Below are positions 1-5,380 of a stretch of DNA of 12,266 nt, in pieces (the first letter of the stretch is position 1; every line of letters begins with the position of its first letter). Origin of the DNA: Fibrobacter sp. (GTDB lineage: Bacteria > Fibrobacterota > Fibrobacteria > Fibrobacterales > Fibrobacteraceae). Both the position numbers and the translations under genes were made by a program. The DNA lies in contig JAFWRL010000045.1 of the NCBI GenBank assembly GCA_017520105.1, positions 1-12,266 of the forward strand, given 5' to 3'. The notes beneath the pieces are model-generated. The model did no database searches. It saw only the letters and a list, made by a program, of their open reading frames with translations, and was not told the DNA's origin.

Positions 1-335
1 GAGGCGATTTCCTTCCAGGCGTCGCGACCGAAGATGTCGCCGGAGACGATTGCGTCCTGCACGAGGGCTGCACCCTGGTTATAGACCTGGCCAGCACCGA
101 TGGCGTTGTGGCCCACTTCGGAGTTACCCATGTCTTCGTTGGTCGGCATACCCACGGCGCGGCCGTGAGCTTTCAGGAGCACGTTCGGGTACATCTTGAA
201 GAGGTTGTCGAGAGTCGGGGTGCGGGCAGCCTTGATGGCGTTGCCTTCGACCTTATCGGTGATGCCAAAACCGTCCATCACGATGGTGACGACGGGTCCC
301 TTGATGCCGGGGAAATTGGAAAGCTTCTTGAGCAT
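1..335 (-). CDS. gpmI: 2,3-bisphosphoglycerate-independent phosphoglycerate mutase, N-terminal part (cut by window edge)
   Basis: The enzyme interconverts 3-phosphoglycerate and 2-phosphoglycerate in cytoplasmic glycolysis and gluconeogenesis, using Mn2+ and a phosphoserine intermediate. The 111 visible residues start MLKKLSNFPGIKGPVV. They carry the metal-site motif MDGFG (Asp21) and the diagnostic NSEVGHN segment, in which Ser72 is the expected phospho-acceptor, followed by NAIGAGQVYNQG. These are hallmarks of the alkaline-phosphatase-superfamily, cofactor-independent mutase, which is normally about 510-550 residues, so roughly four fifths of the gene lies beyond the left edge. The start is the ATG at 335-333, preceded by GGAGT at 341-345 with 5-nt spacing. 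A promoter-like box lies at 361-377. The upstream lipoprotein gene on the same strand is separated by a terminator, so gpmI is probably transcribed on its own. Identity is confident; only the partial length limits it. Confidence 0.95.
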   Translation of the reverse strand, partial: MLKKLSNFPGIKGPVVTIVMDGFGITDKVEGNAIKAARTPTLDNLFKMYPNVLLKAHGRAVGMPTNEDMGNSEVGHNAIGAGQVYNQGAALVQDAIVSGDIFGRDAWKEIA

Positions 336-360
336 GATTTACTCCATTTTAATGTTTACG

Positions 361-377
361 GCGCAAAGATAGAAAAA
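361..377 (-). promoter_or_regulatory. Promoter-like box upstream of gpmI (TATCTTTG type)
   Basis: On the minus strand the sequence reads TTTTTCTATCTTTGCGC. It contains TATCTTTG (364-371), an exact match to the TAnnTTTG -7 element described for Bacteroidetes housekeeping promoters. The same extended block is found upstream of cysS. It sits about 28 nt before the gpmI ATG. No clear -33 TTTG element is visible, so the call rests on the -7-like box and its recurrence in the window. Confidence 0.45.
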
Positions 378-383
378 TGAAAA

Positions 384-460
384 GGAGATCCCAGCACACC
401 GGAACATGTCCGGGGCAGGCTTAGGCGGGATGACAGAGGGGGTCAGGCCGTCGGGATGAC
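384..460 (-). repeat. Dispersed palindromic repeat copy (one full and one half copy)
   Basis: On the minus strand the full copy starts GTCATCCC and ends GGGATCTCC (384-434). The outer stem ATCCC/GGGAT (388-392 with 427-431) encloses an inner stem CCGGA/TCCGG (399-403 with 409-413) with a 5-nt loop. A second GTCATCCC at 453-460 has no partner arm and looks like a truncated copy. The architecture matches the copies at 1992-2029, 4044-4072, 4711-4743, 5068-5096 and 9957-9994. It lies upstream of the gpmI promoter box and downstream of the lipoprotein terminator. Confidence 0.6.
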
Positions 461-466
461 ATAATG

Positions 467-493
467 AAAAAAGCCCTCCCGTAGGGGAGGGCT
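467..493 (-). terminator. Rho-independent terminator of the lipoprotein gene
   Basis: A perfect 9-bp stem, AGCCCTCCC (472-480) with GGGAGGGCT (485-493), has a 4-nt loop. On the minus strand it is followed by a run of six T (467-472). It lies 18 nt past the stop codon of the lipoprotein gene at 512. No U-tract follows on the plus strand, so it acts in one direction. Confidence 0.88.
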
Positions 494-511
494 CTAACAC
501 AATTTTAAGGG

Positions 512-1552
512 TTATTTGGCTTTATAGACTAGCAACGTGAAGGTGATGTCTCCGTTGGTGTCTGCAGTTCCTAATTCCGAGACTACGAATGCGTAGAAGT
601 CGGTTGCGGAACCCGAGTTGCGGACGTACTTCGGGCCGATTGCCACGAAGAATACGTCAACTTCGTTCAAGAAATCAGGGAAGACTTCCTTGAGGGAACC
701 GTCGAGGTAGAGGAACGAATCCGTTGTCGGATTATCCGGCAGGTAGTTCTTGCTCCAGTCGTCAAGGCGAGTATCGTTGCTCGTGTTGCTATAAACGGCG
801 AACTTGAGGCCTGTGGTGCTGGAAAGCTGGACGCTACCAGCAGAGCCGACGGTCTTAAAGCAGATGTCGCCGGTTGCTTCGGCAGAGGCGAGGCCCGTAG
901 CAATGCTCAAGCATTTGTCGGTCTTGGTGTTAACCTTGATGCTGATGGTGTCGAGCGGTGCGCCTGGAACGACAACTTCGCTAGAAGAGCTTTCCGGAAC
1001 TTGGCATTTTTCAATGGGGCGTTCGAACGGAATGGTATCTCTAGAAACGGATTCGAGGATTCCGTCTGTTGCCTTTGCTGTGACAATCAGGAGATAATTC
1101 CCGCATTCGGAATAGTTTGCATCGAGGTCTGTGTAGAGACCGACTTCAGCAAGGTTTACCGTGGTGAGTGCCTGGCTGTTGAAATCCAACGGGACGATTG
1201 TTTCGGCCTTGCCGCTACTCGTATGGCTTGTATTGACAATGTCGAACTTGATGTCCGTGAAGCGCACGGCATTAATATCGGCAACGGTATTCGAATCGCT
1301 CAAGTCGAGGGTAATGGAACCTTTAAACTTGACCTTCGTTAGAAGGGTTGAGCTGACACCCATGTCATTAAAAACGATTGCCGTTAATGCGGTTTCTGGT
1401 GTAGTGTCAGGAGGAATATAGGTGGACGATGACGAAGGAGTTCCTGTGGGCGGAATTCCTGGGTTAGGGTCGTCTCCGCAAGCAATGAAACTTAATGCTC
1501 CCAAAGAGAGAGCGGTGCTCAAAAGCAATGGTGTTACGAACTTAGAACTCAT
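512..1552 (-). CDS. Secreted lipoprotein with poly-serine linkers, function unknown
   Basis: This 346-residue protein is not a family I recognise by function. It has a signal peptide ending in a lipobox, SFIAC, with the lipidated cysteine at residue 25 and Phe at -3. A Pro/Ser linker with SSSS follows at about 40-43. A first beta-rich region runs from about 50 to 180, a second SSSS linker lies at about 188-191, and a C-terminal beta-rich region runs from about 200 to 346. Cysteines at 150, 183, 214 and 231 could form disulfides after export. SSSS linkers between domains are common in Fibrobacter surface and secreted proteins. An in-frame ATG exists 60 bp upstream (1612), but the ATG at 1552 is preferred: AAGGG (1560-1564) lies 7 nt before it and the signal peptide then has normal shape. 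The upstream 166 bp are very AT-rich and probably hold its promoter. A terminator follows at 467-493, so it is likely monocistronic. The location is probably the outer membrane or cell surface. Confidence 0.8.
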   Translation of the reverse strand: MSSKFVTPLLLSTALSLGALSFIACGDDPNPGIPPTGTPSSSSTYIPPDTTPETALTAIVFNDMGVSSTLLTKVKFKGSITLDLSDSNTVADINAVRFTDIKFDIVNTSHTSSGKAETIVPLDFNSQALTTVNLAEVGLYTDLDANYSECGNYLLIVTAKATDGILESVSRDTIPFERPIEKCQVPESSSSEVVVPGAPLDTISIKVNTKTDKCLSIATGLASAEATGDICFKTVGSAGSVQLSSTTGLKFAVYSNTSNDTRLDDWSKNYLPDNPTTDSFLYLDGSLKEVFPDFLNEVDVFFVAIGPKYVRNSGSATDFYAFVVSELGTADTNGDITFTLLVYKAK

Positions 1553-1718
1553 TTGAATACCCTTTTTGTGTAGTCTTTGGATTAAAATAAACAAAATACT
1601 GAAAAAAAGCACTAATTATTTAGTTTTTTTTATAAAATACAAAAAAAAATGGCATGTTTTCTTGGTTGCTGGAACAATTTGACGAATGTCACAATGATAT
1701 TGTAAGAGAAACCGAATT

Positions 1719-3968
1719 TTAGCCGTCCATGGAGCGTATAATATCGCGGATTCGGGCGGCTTCTTCGAAGTCGAGGCGGGCTGCGGCTTCCTTCATTTGG
1801 CGTTCCAAATCGGCGAGTTTGGAAGAACTTTTAGATGGAGTTGACGCAGCTTGGTTATGCCCAACTTCGTTGGTCGCAACTCTCGCCTTGTGCAGTTGTC
1901 GTCTAAAATTCGACGGTTGCAGCGGTTCCATCGGGCGGATGCCAAAATTAGTTCCTAGTTCAGAGTTACTAGTTACTAGAGACTCGTCACTGGATTCTTC
2001 GTTCCACTCTGTTTCACTCAGAATGACGTCATCACTCTCGTCTATGCCGGTTGGGTCGATGATTCGCAAATCTACTTCGATTTTGCGGGTGACGGACTTC
2101 GGGGTGATGTGATGCTCGGCGTTGAATTCCTCTTGCAAAGTGCGGCGGCGGTTTGTCTCGTCGATAGCTTTTTGCAGGCTTTCGGTCATGTTGTCGGCGA
2201 AAAGGAGCACCGTGCCGTTTACGTTGCGGCTTGCACGGCCCATCGTCTGGATGAGACTGCGGTAGTTGCGGAGGAACCCTTCCTTGTCGGCGTCGAGTAT
2301 GGCGACCATGCTCACTTCGGGGAGGTCGAGGCCTTCGCGCAGGAGGTTGATGCCCACGAGCACGTCAAATTCGCCACTGCGGAGCCCGCGGATGAGTTCG
2401 TGGCGTTCCAGCGTCTTGATGTCCGAGTGAAGGTACTTGGCGCGGATGCCCGCTTCAATGAAAAACTCCGTGAGGTCTTGCGCCATCTTCTTGGTGAGCG
2501 TCGTGACGAGCACGCGGTCACCGTTTTTCACGACTTCTTCGATGCGGTACAGGAGTACGTCCATCTGACCTTGAATCGGGAACATCTCGATTTTCGGGTC
2601 CAAAAGCCCGGTCGGTCGGTTAATCTGTTCTGTGACAACGCCGTTTGTCTTTTTGAGTTCGTAATCGCCAGGGGTGGCGCTCACAAAAAGCACCTGCTTT
2701 GGGTACATGTACTCGAATTCTGCGAAGTTCATCGGGCGGTTGTCCAGTGCACAGGGGAGGCGGAACCCGTATTGCACAAGCGTCGTTTTGCGGCTTTTGT
2801 CGCCTTCGGCCATGCCGCCCACTTGCGGGATGCTCACGTGGGATTCGTCAATCATCAAGAGCCAGTCATCGCCAAAGTAGTCGATGAGCGTAAAGGGGCG
2901 GGTGCCCGGAGCGCGGTCTTCGATGATGCGGGAGTAGTTTTCGATACCGTTGCACATGCCGGTTTCGCGCAACATTTCCATGTCGTAGCGGGTGCGGCTC
3001 GAAAGGCGTGCCGATTCCAGCACTTTGCCTTCTTTGTCCAGTTCGGCGAGGCGGTCGGTCAGTTCCATCTGGATGCGTTGCAACATGCCCGCGCGGTTTT
3101 CTTCTTTTGTAACAAAGTGCTTTGCTGGGGCAATCGTCAGTTCTTCGACTTCCTTGATGACTTCGCCTGTGACAATGTTAAAGCGGCAAAGGCGATCGAC
3201 TTCGTCGCCGAAAAGTTCGATGCGCAGTCCGTCTTCGTCGTAGCTCGGGTGGACTTCGATGACGTCGCCGCGGACGCGGAACGAGCCTCGGTCGAGGCTA
3301 AAGTCGTTGCGGGAATACTGAATGTGGACAAGGTCACGGAGAATCTTGTCGCGGTCGTAAACGTCGCCCTTTTTAATGCGGACCATCAAGTCGAAGTATT
3401 CGCTGGGGCTGCCGAGGCCGTAAATGCAGCTTACGGAAGCGACGATGATGACGTCGCGGCGGGTGAGGAGGTTCGCGGTGGCGCGCAAGCGGAGCTTGTC
3501 GATTTCGTCGTTGATGCTTGCGTCTTTTTCGATGAACGTGTCTGTGTGCGGGATGTAGGCTTCGGGCTGGAAGTAGTCGTAGTAGCTCACGAAGTATTCC
3601 ACCGCGTTGTTCGGGAAGAACGACTTGAATTCTTGGTAAAGCTGGGCGGCCAGCGTCTTGTTGTGTGTGAGGATGAGCGTCGGTTTGCCAACATTTTTGA
3701 TGACGTTTGCCATCGTGAACGTCTTGCCGGAACCGGTCACGCCGAGAAGCGTCTGGAACTGTTCGCCGTTCTTGAAACCTTCGGTCAATTCTTCGATGGC
3801 CTTGGGCTGGTCGCCTGCGGCACCGTAAGGACTCACGAGGTCAAAATCCGCACGCGTGGGCGCCTGGAACTGCTTGAGTTTTCCGGGCAAGCTCTTGGAA
3901 GGCGGTAGCGGTTTCGCTATCGGTTTTGCATACGGATCAGGAGTAATAGTCTTACGTGCGCGAGCCAT
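1719..3968 (-). CDS. uvrB: Excinuclease ABC subunit B (UvrB)
   Basis: UvrB is the damage-verifying helicase-fold subunit of nucleotide excision repair. It receives DNA from UvrA and recruits the UvrC nuclease. Visible motifs are Walker A GVTGSGKT (76-83), the beta-hairpin region [10 protein letters not shown] (129-138), Walker B DESH (374-377), motif [11 protein letters not shown] (574-582) and a C-terminal UVR domain (about 717-747) for UvrC contact. At 749 residues it is some 70-80 longer than typical UvrB (about 670). The extra length is in two places. One is a basic, Pro-rich N-terminal extension of about 40 residues before the usual [15 protein letters not shown]. The other is an enlarged linker between about 635 and 715. 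Part of that linker (residues 647-674) is encoded by a palindromic repeat plus 7-bp tandem units that also occur in intergenic DNA here. The first ATG is used because the next in-frame ATG falls after Walker A, but no good Shine-Dalgarno precedes it. Identity is certain; the exact start is less so. Confidence 0.97.
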   Translation of the reverse strand: MARARKTITPDPYAKPIAKPLPPSKSLPGKLKQFQAPTRADFDLVSPYGAAGDQPKAIEELTEGFKNGEQFQTLLGVTGSGKTFTMANVIKNVGKPTLILTHNKTLAAQLYQEFKSFFPNNAVEYFVSYYDYFQPEAYIPHTDTFIEKDASINDEIDKLRLRATANLLTRRDVIIVASVSCIYGLGSPSEYFDLMVRIKKGDVYDRDKILRDLVHIQYSRNDFSLDRGSFRVRGDVIEVHPSYDEDGLRIELFGDEVDRLCRFNIVTGEVIKEVEELTIAPAKHFVTKEENRAGMLQRIQMELTDRLAELDKEGKVLESARLSSRTRYDMEMLRETGMCNGIENYSRIIEDRAPGTRPFTLIDYFGDDWLLMIDESHVSIPQVGGMAEGDKSRKTTLVQYGFRLPCALDNRPMNFAEFEYMYPKQVLFVSATPGDYELKKTNGVVTEQINRPTGLLDPKIEMFPIQGQMDVLLYRIEEVVKNGDRVLVTTLTKKMAQDLTEFFIEAGIRAKYLHSDIKTLERHELIRGLRSGEFDVLVGINLLREGLDLPEVSMVAILDADKEGFLRNYRSLIQTMGRASRNVNGTVLLFADNMTESLQKAIDETNRRRTLQEEFNAEHHITPKSVTRKIEVDLRIIDPTGIDESDDVILSETEWNEESSDESLVTSNSELGTNFGIRPMEPLQPSNFRRQLHKARVATNEVGHNQAASTPSKSSSKLADLERQMKEAAARLDFEEAARIRDIIRSMDG
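1952..2029 (-). repeat. Intergenic-type repeat embedded in frame in uvrB
   Basis: On the minus strand, 2029 to 1992 reads ACGTCATTCTGAGTGAA at its start and ends GAAGAATCC. The outer stem ATTCT/AGAAT occupies 2020-2024 and 1994-1998. This matches the ends of the copies flanking the GIY-YIG gene (ACGTCATTGCGA at one end, GAAGCAATCC at the other). After 12 nt come 7-bp units CTAGTAA, CTAGTAA, CTCTGAA, CTAGGAA (1979 to 1952). The 17-nt string CTAGTAACTAGTAACTC at 1963-1979 is identical to one at 4204-4220 in the intergenic array. The block encodes about 28 residues of the linker before the UVR domain. Confidence 0.75.
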
Positions 3969-3975
3969 GATTTAG

Positions 3976-4017
3976 TAGTCAGTAGGAAGTAGACGGTAGA
4001 CAGTAAGGAGTGGTCTG
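3976..4017 (-). repeat. Degenerate 7-bp tandem array just upstream of uvrB
   Basis: The plus strand shows consecutive 7-mers TAGTCAG, TAGGAAG, TAGACGG, TAGACAG, TAAGGAG and TGGTCTG; as CTNNNTA on the minus strand these resemble the arrays at 4141-4231 and 9999-10026. The array ends 7 nt before the uvrB start codon and so occupies the place where a ribosome-binding site would be expected. Confidence 0.6.
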
Positions 4018-4043
4018 TGGCTTTGAGGTATGACTTGGGGCTT

Positions 4044-4072
4044 GTCATGCCGGACTCTGTTCCGGCATCGCC
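4044..4072 (+). repeat. Dispersed palindromic repeat copy, short form
   Basis: GTCATGCCGGA is followed by a 6-nt loop and TCCGGCATCGCC. The stem ATGCCGGA (4047-4054) pairs perfectly with TCCGGCAT (4061-4068). The layout of GTC, stem beginning AT, loop, stem ending AT, then C.CC is that of the other copies, with outer and inner stems merged. It lies in the uvrB leader, and no T-run follows on either strand, so a terminator is unlikely. Confidence 0.6.
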
Positions 4073-4080
4073 TTTACCCA

Positions 4081-4093
4081 TTAAGATAGAAAA
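4081..4093 (-). promoter_or_regulatory. Possible uvrB promoter box
   Basis: The minus strand reads TTTTCTATCTTAA, close to the TTTTTCTATCTTTG block found before gpmI and cysS but lacking the final TTTG. It is about 113 nt upstream of the uvrB ATG; if used, the palindrome at 4044-4072 and the 7-bp array would both be in the 5' leader. No LexA-type operator was recognised. Confidence 0.3.
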
Positions 4094-4140
4094 TAATTGT
4101 ACCATCCTAGAGGAAACCGTAGGGCGACCCTTAACAATAA

Positions 4141-4231
4141 CCAATGACTAATGACCAATAACTAATAACTAGTAACTCATAACTAATAACTAGTAACTCA
4201 TAACTAGTAACTAGTAACTCATAACTAACCA
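4141..4231 (+). repeat. 13-unit heptanucleotide tandem array
   Basis: The stretch divides without gaps into thirteen 7-mers: CCAATGA, CTAATGA, CCAATAA, CTAATAA, CTAGTAA, CTCATAA, CTAATAA, CTAGTAA, CTCATAA, CTAGTAA, CTAGTAA, CTCATAA and CTAACCA. The consensus is about CTNRTAA. The CTAATAA-CTAGTAA-CTCATAA triplet recurs twice, giving a 21-bp higher-order period. It fills the space before the small plus-strand gene at 4254. Long open frames here are by-products of the 21-bp period. Confidence 0.85.
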
Positions 4232-4234
4232 CTA

Positions 4235-4248
4235 TTTTTCTACATTTC
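4235..4248 (+). promoter_or_regulatory. Promoter-like box immediately before the 4254 gene
   Basis: TTTTTCTACATTTC resembles the TTTTTCTAnnTTTG blocks of gpmI and cysS, with TACATTTC matching TAnnTTTG at seven of eight positions counting n as free. It ends only 5 nt before the ATG at 4254, and no Shine-Dalgarno is present. If used as a -7 element, transcription would begin at or next to the start codon. Confidence 0.35.
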
Positions 4249-4253
4249 TTTCC

Positions 4254-4520
4254 ATGCTTTGCAATCGGATTCTTGGTACGACTCATCACGGCACTTACAA
4301 GAAAGTCATTGACGTTCCTCTTTTGCGTGAGGAGCTGACTGCCCGTTCTATCCGCTGCATTGCACGCGATGGCGTCGAAATTGAAATCGATGTCTATGAA
4401 GATTTGCAAGAAGGCGATATCTTGGCGGAAACGGACTTTAACGTGTATGCCGTAAAAATCTACGTGCCTAAGAAAAAGTCTGCCGAAGAACCTAAGCCTA
4501 AGTTCAAGAGCTATTTGTAA
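4254..4520 (+). CDS. Small protein resembling the N-terminal domain of urease accessory protein UreE
   Basis: This 88-residue protein starts MLCNRILGTTHHG. It has a core IRCIARDGVEIEIDV and LQEGDILAETD followed by a valine/isoleucine strand, then a Lys/Pro tail. That order (hydrophobic start with RILG, charged strand with R....DG, L..GD.L, final strand) resembles the peptide-binding N-terminal domain of UreE. The metal-binding C-terminal domain and His-rich tail of true UreE (about 150 residues) are absent, and no urease genes are in the window. A role in nickel delivery is therefore doubtful; it may be a stand-alone chaperone-like or degraded relative. The start is the first ATG, with no Shine-Dalgarno and a promoter-like box directly before it. 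It is divergent from uvrB across a repeat-filled gap. Codon pattern and length suggest a real gene; the family assignment is from pattern memory only. Confidence 0.6.
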   Translation: MLCNRILGTTHHGTYKKVIDVPLLREELTARSIRCIARDGVEIEIDVYEDLQEGDILAETDFNVYAVKIYVPKKKSAEEPKPKFKSYL

Positions 4521-4555
4521 TTAGATATTTTGTGCCTCACACTTGATACTTTCTT

Positions 4556-4743
4556 ACGTCATTGCGCAGGCGCATGACTTTGCGGCTCGGCAATAAAAAT
4601 GAGCAAGCTCATTTTTGCAGCACTCGCCTTGTACGTCATTGCGCAAGCGCATGACAGAAACGCCTCGGATATAGAAACATGCAAGCATGTTTCTGCATCA
4701 CTCGGCTCTTACGTCATTGCGAACCCGAAGGGTGAAGCAATCC
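4556..4743 (+). repeat. Left palindromic array flanking the GIY-YIG gene
   Basis: Anchors ACGTCATTGCG occur at 4556, 4633 and 4711, spaced 77 and 78 bp. Units 1 and 2 each begin with a hairpin GTCATTGCGC-NN-GCGCATGAC and contain a central palindrome around GC-AA-GC. The arms are AAAAATGAGC/GCTCATTTTT at 4595-4616 in unit 1 and AGAAACATGC/GCATGTTTCT at 4673-4694 in unit 2. Arms differ but stay perfectly paired. The third anchor leads into the terminal hairpin ATTGC-GA-ACCC-GAA-GGGT-GAA-GCAAT followed by CC (ending 4743), 24 nt before the nuclease start codon. An open frame beginning at 4599 is produced by the repeat and is not considered a gene. Confidence 0.8.
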
Positions 4744-4767
4744 ATAAAATTTTTGTATGTTCTTTTC

Positions 4768-5058
4768 ATGCAAGAAAAATCATACACCTACATTCTTTTC
4801 AATAAGCCGCATGGAACGTTATATACGGGTGTGACTTCGAACTTAGTGAAACGTATGCAAGAACATAAATCATTGACCTCGGGATTTACTGCAAAATACA
4901 AAGTTACGCTATTAGGTTATTTCGAAGAACATACCTCAGTTGTTGATGCCATTGAAAGAGAAAAAAAGATAAAAGGTGGGTCTAGAAAAAAGAAAATAGC
5001 ATTGATTGAATCAATGAACCCTCAATGGAAAGATCTTTTCTCTGAACTCGATGTATAG
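4768..5058 (+). CDS. GIY-YIG family endonuclease, small stand-alone type
   Basis: This 96-residue protein is essentially one GIY-YIG nuclease domain. It starts MQEKSYTYILFNKPHG. YTYIL stands in for GIY (6-10) and LYTGV for YIG (18-22). Arg29 lies in the helix KRMQEHK, a likely catalytic Glu is in EREKKIKGG (65), and the family tail NPQWKDL is at 84-90. Small single-domain members of this kind (about 80-100 residues, often annotated UPF0213/YhbQ-like) are common in bacteria and mostly uncharacterised; the fold cleaves DNA with one metal ion. The frame is open 27 codons further up, but that extension runs into the repeat, so the ATG at 4768 is chosen. No Shine-Dalgarno is visible. The gene is boxed in by inverted palindromic arrays, 24 nt from the left one and 9 nt from the right one. 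This suggests that gene and repeats travel or function together (inference). Confidence 0.9.
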   Translation: MQEKSYTYILFNKPHGTLYTGVTSNLVKRMQEHKSLTSGFTAKYKVTLLGYFEEHTSVVDAIEREKKIKGGSRKKKIALIESMNPQWKDLFSELDV

Positions 5059-5067
5059 ATCGTTTTT

Positions 5068-5373
5068 GGATTGCTTCGCTTCGCTCGCAATGACGTCTAA
5101 GACGAGAGTCGCAGCCATGCTTGCATGGATATGACCGAGTCGATAGTCTTGTGCTTGCACAATGACGTACAAGAGTATCAAGCAGGAGTCCACTTGTGGA
5201 CTCATATTTGATACTCGTAGTGTCAAGCCTCGAAGAGGAATGACGTGCAAGGAAATCAAGCGCGAGGCCACTTGTGGACTCGCATTTGATTTCCGCAGAG
5301 TCATGCACGAAGTGTAATGACGTCCAATGACGTGAAAGCCGAGTGATACAGGAACATGCTTGTGTAAGACCAC
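5068..5373 (-). repeat. Right palindromic array flanking the GIY-YIG gene, inverted relative to the left
   Basis: Read on the minus strand, the terminal hairpin at 5096-5068 is ATTGC-GA-GC-GAA-GC-GAA-GCAAT followed by CC, the counterpart of 4711-4743. AATGACGT anchors end at 5096, 5168, 5246, 5323 and 5333 (spacing 72, 78, 77 and 10). Central palindromes around TT are CCATGC/GCATGG (5115-5128), GAGTCCAC/GTGGACTC (5186-5203) and GCGAGGCCAC/GTGGACTCGC (5262-5283, one mismatch). The last two have outer stems GAGTATCAA/TTGATACTC (5173-5181 with 5208-5216) and GGAAATCAA/TTGATTTCC (5251-5259 with 5286-5294). The outermost part, to about 5373, resembles the left unit end CACTCGGCT but is degraded. 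The array stops 7 nt before the acyltransferase stop codon. Minus-strand open frames across it are repeat artefacts. Confidence 0.8.
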
Positions 5374-5380
5374 TTGAGAA

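Larger units (their letters stand above)
4556..5373. mobile_element. Candidate GIY-YIG/palindrome element
   Basis: An approximately 0.8-kb unit consists of one nuclease gene with inverted arrays on both sides. The inner ends of the arrays are matching hairpins (4711-4743 and 5068-5096), and the next units outward also align with each other on opposite strands. Solo versions of the terminal hairpin occur elsewhere in the window. No target-site duplication was identified at the outer edges and no classical transposase is present, so mobility is inferred from layout alone. An alternative is a non-mobile repeat cluster that happens to surround a nuclease gene. Confidence 0.5.

Noticed and set aside
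108..380. Plus-strand 90-codon open frame opposite gpmI
   Set aside because: It lies antisense to the conserved gpmI N-terminus and runs into the promoter region.
1553..1612. Upstream ATG extension of the lipoprotein gene to 1612
   Set aside because: It would place a second hydrophobic stretch before the signal peptide, and the ATG at 1552 has a well-spaced AAGGG.
2109..3908. Long plus-strand open frame of 599 codons opposite uvrB
   Set aside because: It is antisense to the strongly conserved uvrB and its translation is rich in Val/Ala/Phe/His/Asp with no domain pattern, typical of the opposite strand of a GC-biased gene.
4044..4072. Terminator, considered because of the perfect stem
   Set aside because: No T-run follows on either strand and the element matches the dispersed palindrome family.
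3917..4409. Minus-strand open frames across the heptamer array (peptide repeats like SYELLV)
   Set aside because: Seven-bp units give a 21-bp coding period that stays open by chance; there is no start signal and they overlap uvrB and the 4254 gene.
4556..4743. CRISPR array, considered because of regular 77-78 bp spacing
   Set aside because: The units are palindromic over most of their length and resemble one another between anchors; there are no 25-40 bp identical repeats separated by unique spacers and no cas genes.
4687..4767. Upstream extension of the GIY-YIG gene
   Set aside because: The extra 27 codons are translated from the left palindromic unit and do not match the family, whose members begin near the YTYIL segment.
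4599..4805. Short plus-strand open frame through the left array
   Set aside because: Its translation (ALYVIAQAHDRN and so on) is produced by the 77-bp repeat units, and its end overlaps the GIY-YIG gene in another frame.
4982..5373. Two minus-strand open frames through the right array
   Set aside because: Repeated peptide segments such as STSGL come from the palindromic units; the frames also overlap the nuclease gene antisense.
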